64,000 nucleotides of DNA from Lytechinus variegatus (taxonomy: Eukaryota > Echinodermata > Echinoidea > Temnopleuroida > Toxopneustidae): NCBI RefSeq assembly GCF_018143015.1, contig NC_054748.1, forward strand, positions 16,619,356 through 16,683,355, given 5' to 3'. Positions 58,591 to 64,000 of the stretch are shown here, in pieces (position 1 is the stretch's first letter; each line of letters starts with the position of its first letter). A model generated the notes under the pieces. The model was not told the DNA's origin, ran no database searches, and was given only the letters and a program-made list of their open reading frames with translations. The translations under genes and the position numbers were made by a program.

Positions 58591-60129
58591 CCTGATGAGA
58601 CCGGAAATTTTGTTGCTCTTGTCCCTCCTGCATGGCCACCGACCCTTTACGCTCCTGCCCAGCCCGACCAGCATTGCAGCAAGATCCGAATGGATCAAAC
58701 TAACGTTATAGATGTAACGCGTTACATCTTGCTCAGAGCCAGGTCAAACATCGTTCGTATCACCAGCATTCCAGCAATCAAGCTATCGAAGGTGAAAAAG
58801 ATACAGAGGATGATTTTGAGATGGTGATCCTTGTTATAGCGATCTTTGTCCATGCCAAAATTGTTTCACTTTGTGCTTTTGCATTTCATTCTCTGCAAAA
58901 GTGAAGCAGTACAAGCTTTGATGATTTTTGTATAGGTCTAGATTTCTTAATTGAATCGATACATAATGTGACTCATGTCATGACTTACTTCACCGCCACA
59001 TTTACAAGCCTATGAATAGAAGACGAAGTCATGAGTCACATTATTCATCGACTCAATTAAGAAATCTAGATGTATAGACCTATACAAAAATCATCAAAGT
59101 TTGCACCGCTTCACTTTTGCAGAGAGTGAAATGCAAGAGCACAAAGTGAAAACAAATTACCTTCGATCGCTTGATTGCTCAATGCTGGTGATATACGAAC
59201 GATGTTTGACCTGGCTCTGGGCAAGATGTAAACGCGGTTGGCCTACATCGAACATCTATATTTATTTTGATCCATTCGGATCTTGCTGAAATTCTGGTCG
59301 GACGTCGGGCTGGTCTCCCGGGGCCGGGCTGCATGCAAGTCAATCGCAAATTTCTCTGCTGCACGAATAGCTATTTTTATTCTGAAGTCCCAGGTAGTCT
59401 ACATCAACGAATGCAGCAAAGGCTTAAATTTGTTCTAGCTCTTTACTTGAAAGGAATTTACTGGCCCTCTTTCCTTGGGTAAGACGTGCATGTAGCATAT
59501 ATTTGCTAGTGATAAATCGTCATTTTCGCTGTCAAAACACGACGAAGACGACGACATCTTATCCGCCATCGTATATTCTGTATATTACGTATATCATGTA
59601 CAGCGAATTAAAAAAAATAAAACGCGAACGAGGTTACATGCATTGTGCACGCTTGCGCGCGTTCACGGAAGTCCTTAACACACGGGGTGAATGGCGGAAT
59701 TTCCAGTCGAGTCAATGGTACAATTTTGCATATTATTATTTTAATTTTGAGGTCAGGAGCAAAATTTACCGATGGCAACGTTGTGCATGTATTCACTCAT
59801 AATATTTTACATATTATCTTGTCCAAGAACCGTGGTTGTATTTGCCGCCCCACGGAAAGTCACAATTTTAACGACCATCCCACAGTCTATAAAGGTTGCA
59901 ACCGAGTGAGCCAAAAATATTTTTTTCCTGTTTAATACAAAAATATATAATAATGCATTTTTGATATATCATTTATAATAATTCCCAATAATTAACTCCC
60001 CTTTTCCATTTTCCTTTCTGAACTCCCTATTTAATATGGATCAATCCCTTCAAGGTGGCCTTCTGTGCCGCCGATTTATGGCGCATCATTATAATTTTCA
60101 TGCAATATCCTATATTTTTCACTTAGCGC

Positions 60130-60592
60130 CTTTTATTGCACTGCTGGCTCCCTGTACAACATAGACTCCAGTTTAAGACCGCTACTCTAGTTTATAAAGC
60201 CATCAATGGTCTCTCACCCTCATACCTGTGTAATCTCATTCATGTAAAGCAATCTAACTATAATCTAAGATCTAATGCCAGTAGAGTTATCCAGATTCCA
60301 AGATGTCGAACCAATGCTGGCAAGCGGGCGTTCCTAGCTACTGCTCCAAGAACATGGAACGATCTCCCCAACGTTGTAAAGAATTCCGTTTCACTCAATG
60401 TATTCAAGAAAAATCTAAAAACACATCTTTTCCGCTAACTCCCGCTTGCCAGCACTGGTCTTTTATTGTTTAAATTTTCATTTACATTTATATGTGTTTC
60501 AATGTTTTATTTCTCCTCTCAATATAATGCGCTTTGTATCTTGTATTAGAAAAGACGCTATAAAAATGTATTATTATTATCATTATTGCACA
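60130..60592 (+). mobile_element. 3' end of a CR1/L2-type LINE
   Basis: A frame 60138-60438 reads HCWLPVQHRLQFKTATLVYK, AINGLSPSYL, RCRTNAGKRAFLATAPRTWN and DLPNVVKNSVSLNVFKKNLK, the typical C-terminal end of non-LTR retrotransposon reverse transcriptases. It is followed by a short 3' UTR, GACGCTATAAAAATG and an (ATT)n tail. 5'-truncated, therefore inactive. Confidence 0.85.
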
Positions 60593-60635
60593 GCACCCCC
60601 TTTTTTCAGACTCCGATGTTGGCGGAGTCCCTTAC

Positions 60636-60746
60636 CTAATGACTCCAGCTGCCCACGCTCCTCCGGGACCTCGCTGTGCAGCATCGTAGTTACCTCGTGC
60701 GTGGAAGTACTTATCGGAATCGCGATAGTTGGCCTCACGCATGTCA
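60636..60746 (-). CDS. SAA: SAA exon (conserved [14 protein letters not shown] core)
   Basis: 111 bases, acceptor CTAACAG, donor ATTAG|GTAAGG in phase 2. It contains [20 protein letters not shown], nearly identical to vertebrate SAA. Reading through the donor gives a stop at once (AGG TAA). Confidence 0.93.
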
Positions 60747-63700
60747 CTGTTAGGGAAAAACAAACTTTGGTTTCTTTATTTCTTTTTAAATTCAAAGTCT
60801 TCTTTATTCGCATACAAATATAAAAAATATAATGTTTTCCAATTCACAAAACAAACATGAATAAATGTTCTTATTATTGTTTTCTTTAAAGGTATACATT
60901 CCCGGGATTCAAGAGGGCGCTCTTGGACGGTTTTGTCGGTGCCGCTGTATATACCAGGTGCCATTAAAAAGATTATCGACGTAATTTGTATGCAGAGCAA
61001 ATCCAGGGAATGTGCACCTTTATAATAGCCATCGATGTTTTCGTGTTCCCTTTTCCCTCCTCTTTGTTTTCCCATACTTCACGGCCAGAGCGAGAGATTT
61101 TTAATTGATCACTTTCTTGCATATTCCCTCTTATTGGACATATAACATAATCATGTCTGCTAGAAGTATAACTTAACAGATTCATCGAAAATACACGCGC
61201 GGTTATGTTAATACCACAAAGCTTATTTTACAACGTTTCACCTATAAGAGATAAGAAGAAAAATACATAATGAATAAACTAATAAAGCAATCGATTAGCC
61301 TACATAATATTAATTTGCAGCGAATCAACAGCACCTGCTCACCCGTAGGACTTGTGCCATGATGCCATCACATGGGGTTATCTTGCCGGGTCGGGCAATC
61401 TCGTAACCAGGCCATTCTAAAACAAAAAATAAAGGTCACCCTTCATTCCCGAAACGGCGGGTCCAGTTCAACGGACCATTCGAGAATTTTGCTATAGTTT
61501 TCATAAAACATCGGTTAAATGGGACCCAACCTTTCGGAAATACAGGGGGCCTTTCCTCAAAAAGTCGGTTAACATGACCCGACGTTTTGGGAACTTGGGG
61601 GCACTTTCCTCGAATTGACGGGTTTCGCTATTGCCCGACCGGACACAGTAACCCGATATGATGGCACATCAACCGCGTAGCCAGGATTTCATTTTGGAGG
61701 GGGCGGTAAATGCACGCGAAGCGTGCCAACACTTACAGAGCGCGCGAAGCGCGCTCCCTAGGGGGTGGGTGCAGGGAGGGGGAGTTTCCCCCTCCCGCGC
61801 GAAGCGCGAAGCTTTTAGTGTTTCATAAATTAAAATGAAAAGGAGCCGTTTCTCTTGTCTCTAGTACCTCCAATTCGGTTGACTATATTGCGATTTTGAA
61901 CCTTGTTTTCAAAAGTGATTGTGAACACACAAAAGAGGTATACAATGGAGGAAATTAAAATGATAATAACTCCACGCGAAGCGCGGAAGCTAAAGTGTTT
62001 TATCAATTTTTCTTGCCATAAAAAGGGTCCCGAGAAAAGGGTATTCTCAAAGATATATTGAAACTTTCTTTGGAAAGATCAGATTTGATTACAAACAATT
62101 TAGCATCAGTGCATATTTTTAACTCGCAAAACAGAGGAGACGATCGGTAGAGGAAGATATTCCTCCCCGCGCAGAGCAATGAAACTCTGAAATTTCAAAG
62201 GGCGGACGTTTCATCAAATGTTAATATCTCTAATACCCAATCGTCTCTTATTCAACTGATTTTCTAAGATTATTGAACTTCATTACAAGGAAAATAGTGC
62301 GCATAAAATTGAAACTTCTGTGATTTATTGAAATTATCTATATAATAAAGGATGATTATTTTTTTTTTACTTATCCTGAAGCGCTTCATTTTGAATATAA
62401 AGAAACTTAAGTGTCATTCAAAATTTCAAACTGAGGGCGCAAAACAGGACAGGAGATGAATGTATACAGGGAAATGACATGAAGTTTAATACAATTTGAT
62501 TAAAAAAATATTGTACTTTTTTATTTAATACGACACGAATTCCATACCTTCCTCTTTTTAAATTAGGAACCTGTTTGCCCCCAAATTATGGTTGTTTATA
62601 GTAATGAGCTAAAAAGTGGGAGAAGCTGACTTTATGGAGGTGACGGCAGAAACTGATATAAAGATTTTACCCGCTCGGAGCCGACCAGACCAGAAGTTGC
62701 GCGATCAATTGAAAAAAAGATAACTTCATATATTTACTTCGGCCTAACTTTACTCAAATTCATGCCCTAATATATACAATTTTAACTTTAACTGGCAAGA
62801 AGCACATAGCTAAGGTGGAAAAACAGGGTTAGAGAAAAGGTGGGGGAACAATGGAGAACTTCAGTGTTGTCATTTAACCGCGCGCAGCGCGGAAGCAAAA
62901 TTCATATATGAATTGAGAGCAAGAAGAGTGAAGGAGTTTCTCTTTTAAGAAAAAAATAAAGAATAAAAGAAAAAAAAAACACAAAGCTACCTTTCTTCCC
63001 TTTCCTCCCTTCCCTTTTCCTTTTCTCCTCTCTTTTTTCCCCTTCTTTTTTTTCTTTTTGGGGACGTTTTTTTTTGGGGGGGGCGACCGCCCCCACCGCC
63101 CCCCCTGGCTACGCGCCTGCACATCAAGCCCACCGTACCCGTAGCAGACGATCATGAATTCGCGCTTTTTAGACGAACTTGTTTAGCTCTCAATATAGGA
63201 AATCGCTAAGACTGACAAACAAAATGGGAAGCAGATGGTCTATTGAGGTACAATTTAAAAAGTAAGACATTTGCTGACTCAGATGCCTTACATCACTGAA
63301 CACGACAAAAGCCAAGATGCGACTCCGTAGATAGCTCCTTGTTTGTTCGAAGAAGAAAAATATACATGGGCGGAAATCCCACTGGGGAGAGGGGGTACGC
63401 GTCCCCCTACCCAAAATAGTAGGGGACACAATATCAAATGTCCCCCTACCATTATTGGTCTTTTTAAGATGGAAATACATCATTCAAAATCAAAATAAAA
63501 TATGTATTTTGGAGGAGATAACCTAACTTATTGGGTCATAACCTTGTTTTTTTGCTTGTCAAATTTATTCTGGTCGAAATGACCTCTTTTTTATGACCTC
63601 TTTTTGGCTCTTCAAATTTTCAGCCCCAGGTCCCCCTACCTTTGGGGAGAGATTTCCGCCCTTTGGACTAGTTATAGACACACATACGTTGCTAGTACCT

Positions 63701-63788
63701 ACCTGTAAGCTCGGAGCATGTCCCATGCTCCTTGAATGGCTTCCCACCCGCGATCAAGCCAACCACCACCATCCTGCGCACCACTGGC
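60636..63788 (-). CDS. SAA: Serum amyloid A, partial (two coding exons in window)
   Basis: Exons on the minus strand: 63788-63703 and 60746-60636. They join in phase (TAC AG|T GAC) to read [20 protein letters not shown] then [20 protein letters not shown] and [16 protein letters not shown]. This is the most conserved core of serum amyloid A, a small secreted acute-phase apolipoprotein known in vertebrates and echinoderms. The signal-peptide exon should lie right of 64000. The last exon (usually DAREN...GLPEKY-like) was not found to the left. The intron between the exons carries three transposons. Confidence 0.9.
61353..61668. mobile_element. 316-bp TIR element in the SAA intron
   Basis: TGTGCCATGATGCCATCACA ... 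GGTCGGGCAAT on the left pairs with ATTGCCCGACCGG ... ATATGATGGCACA on the right. The interior has CCTTTCCTCAAAAAGTCGG-like repeats. Confidence 0.7.
61673..63118. mobile_element. 1.45 kb non-autonomous element with CGCGTAGCCAGG ends, SAA intron
   Basis: The left end CCGCGTAGCCAGGATTTCAT with GGGGGCGG pairs with CCGCCCC and CCCTGGCTACGCGCC on the right. Inside, the motif GCGCGAAGCGCG and variants recur (61735, 61795, 61975, 62880). No transposase frame. Confidence 0.75.
63368..63661. mobile_element. 294-bp TIR element beside an SAA exon
   Basis: GGGCGGAAATCCCACTGGGG and CCTTTGGGGAGAGATTTCCG with CCC are the inverted ends; the inner part has GTCCCCCTACC in both orientations. It ends 42 bases from the SAA donor. 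Confidence 0.7.
63703..63788 (-). CDS. SAA: SAA exon (first amphipathic helices)
   Basis: 86 bases, acceptor CCCTACAG, donor TACAG|GTAGGT. It begins in phase 0 with [20 protein letters not shown] and ends AWDMLRAY plus two bases. Confidence 0.88.
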
Positions 63789-63809
63789 CTGTAGGGGTAA
63801 TTGAGGTAA

Positions 63810-64000
63810 GAATAATAATAATAATATGCAGCATTTATATAGCGCTTAATACAAATGTATCTAAGCGCTGCATATATACTATTACCCCGGATTTAGCACT
63901 GCCCTGATCGGGCGCGTCGAGGATTCAAGGAATTCTTTCCTACCGGGTACCCATTTACTACACCTGGGTCGAGAGTGGCAAATGTAGATAAACACCTTGC
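63810..64000 (-). repeat. tRNA-family SINE tail and body, cut by window end
   Basis: Minus strand body GTAAATGGGTACCCGGTAGG, CTTAGATACATTTGTATTAA and tail GCGCTATATAAATGCTGCAT followed by (ATT)n at 63810. Very close to 1343-1619. Confidence 0.75.

Larger units (their letters stand above)
57305..59893. repeat. 2.6 kb near-symmetric palindrome with an insertion in the left arm
   Basis: Arms pair from the outer ends (TAGACTGTGGGATGG and its complement near 59880) to an axis near 59000. Outer blocks 57344-57905 and 59325-59875 differ by only a few percent; inner blocks about 58650-58985 and 59010-59300 also pair (TGATGATTTTTGTATAGGTC). About 720 bases (57906-58625), including a G-capped repeat copy, are inserted only on the left. 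Each arm holds an identical short frame starting after GATGGCGGATAAGATG. Confidence 0.85.

Noticed and set aside
61353..61430. Possible extra SAA exon on the minus strand (good T-rich acceptor TTTTGTTTTAG, donor CGG|GTGAGC)
   Set aside because: Inclusion between the two SAA exons brings an early in-frame stop, SAA has no such exon, and the sequence is the inverted end of the TIR element 61353-61668.

Overview
This is a window of animal nuclear DNA: AT-rich, with spliced genes (GT/AG introns of 0.4 to 5.5 kb) and many short dispersed repeats. Serum amyloid A together with PHRF1, U1-70K and GATD1 orthologues, tRNA-headed SINEs with (ATT)n tails and many fold-back MITEs point to a marine deuterostome invertebrate. 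An echinoderm such as a sea urchin is most likely; that assignment is an inference. All gene models were made by eye from conserved residues and splice sites.

Layout. (1) 1114-9053, plus strand: 3' part of a PHRF1-type gene (PHD/RING finger protein that binds the RNA polymerase II CTD). It has a giant 4 kb exon carrying an acidic and an RS-like region, then the conserved C-terminal domain. The PHD and RING exons lie left of the window. (2) 9054-18336: intergenic, with SINEs, a GA-rich satellite of about 200-bp period, and inverted-repeat elements. (3) 18337-35676, minus strand: a complete eight-exon U1 snRNP 70 kDa gene (snrnp70, 449 aa), its introns filled with MITEs, SINEs, a minisatellite and a degenerate Tc1/mariner derivative. 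(4) 35677-36255: a 579-bp divergent promoter with an NRF1-like site. (5) 36256-45507, plus strand: a complete seven-exon GATD1 (PDDC1) gene, 225 aa, of the DJ-1/PfpI class. Its first intron holds a fold-back transposon built from palindromic minisatellites. (6) 45508-60635: gene-poor and repeat-rich, including a 2.6 kb near-symmetric palindrome and a LINE 3' end. (7) 60636-63788, minus strand: two exons of a serum amyloid A gene. Its signal-peptide exon lies to the right of the window and its usual last exon was not found.

Functionally the genes are separate: PHRF1 and U1-70K act in transcription and splicing, GATD1 is a pseudo-catalytic DJ-1 fold protein, and SAA is a secreted acute-phase protein. 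PHRF1 and GATD1 are also close together on human 11p15.5, so part of this neighbourhood may be ancestral.
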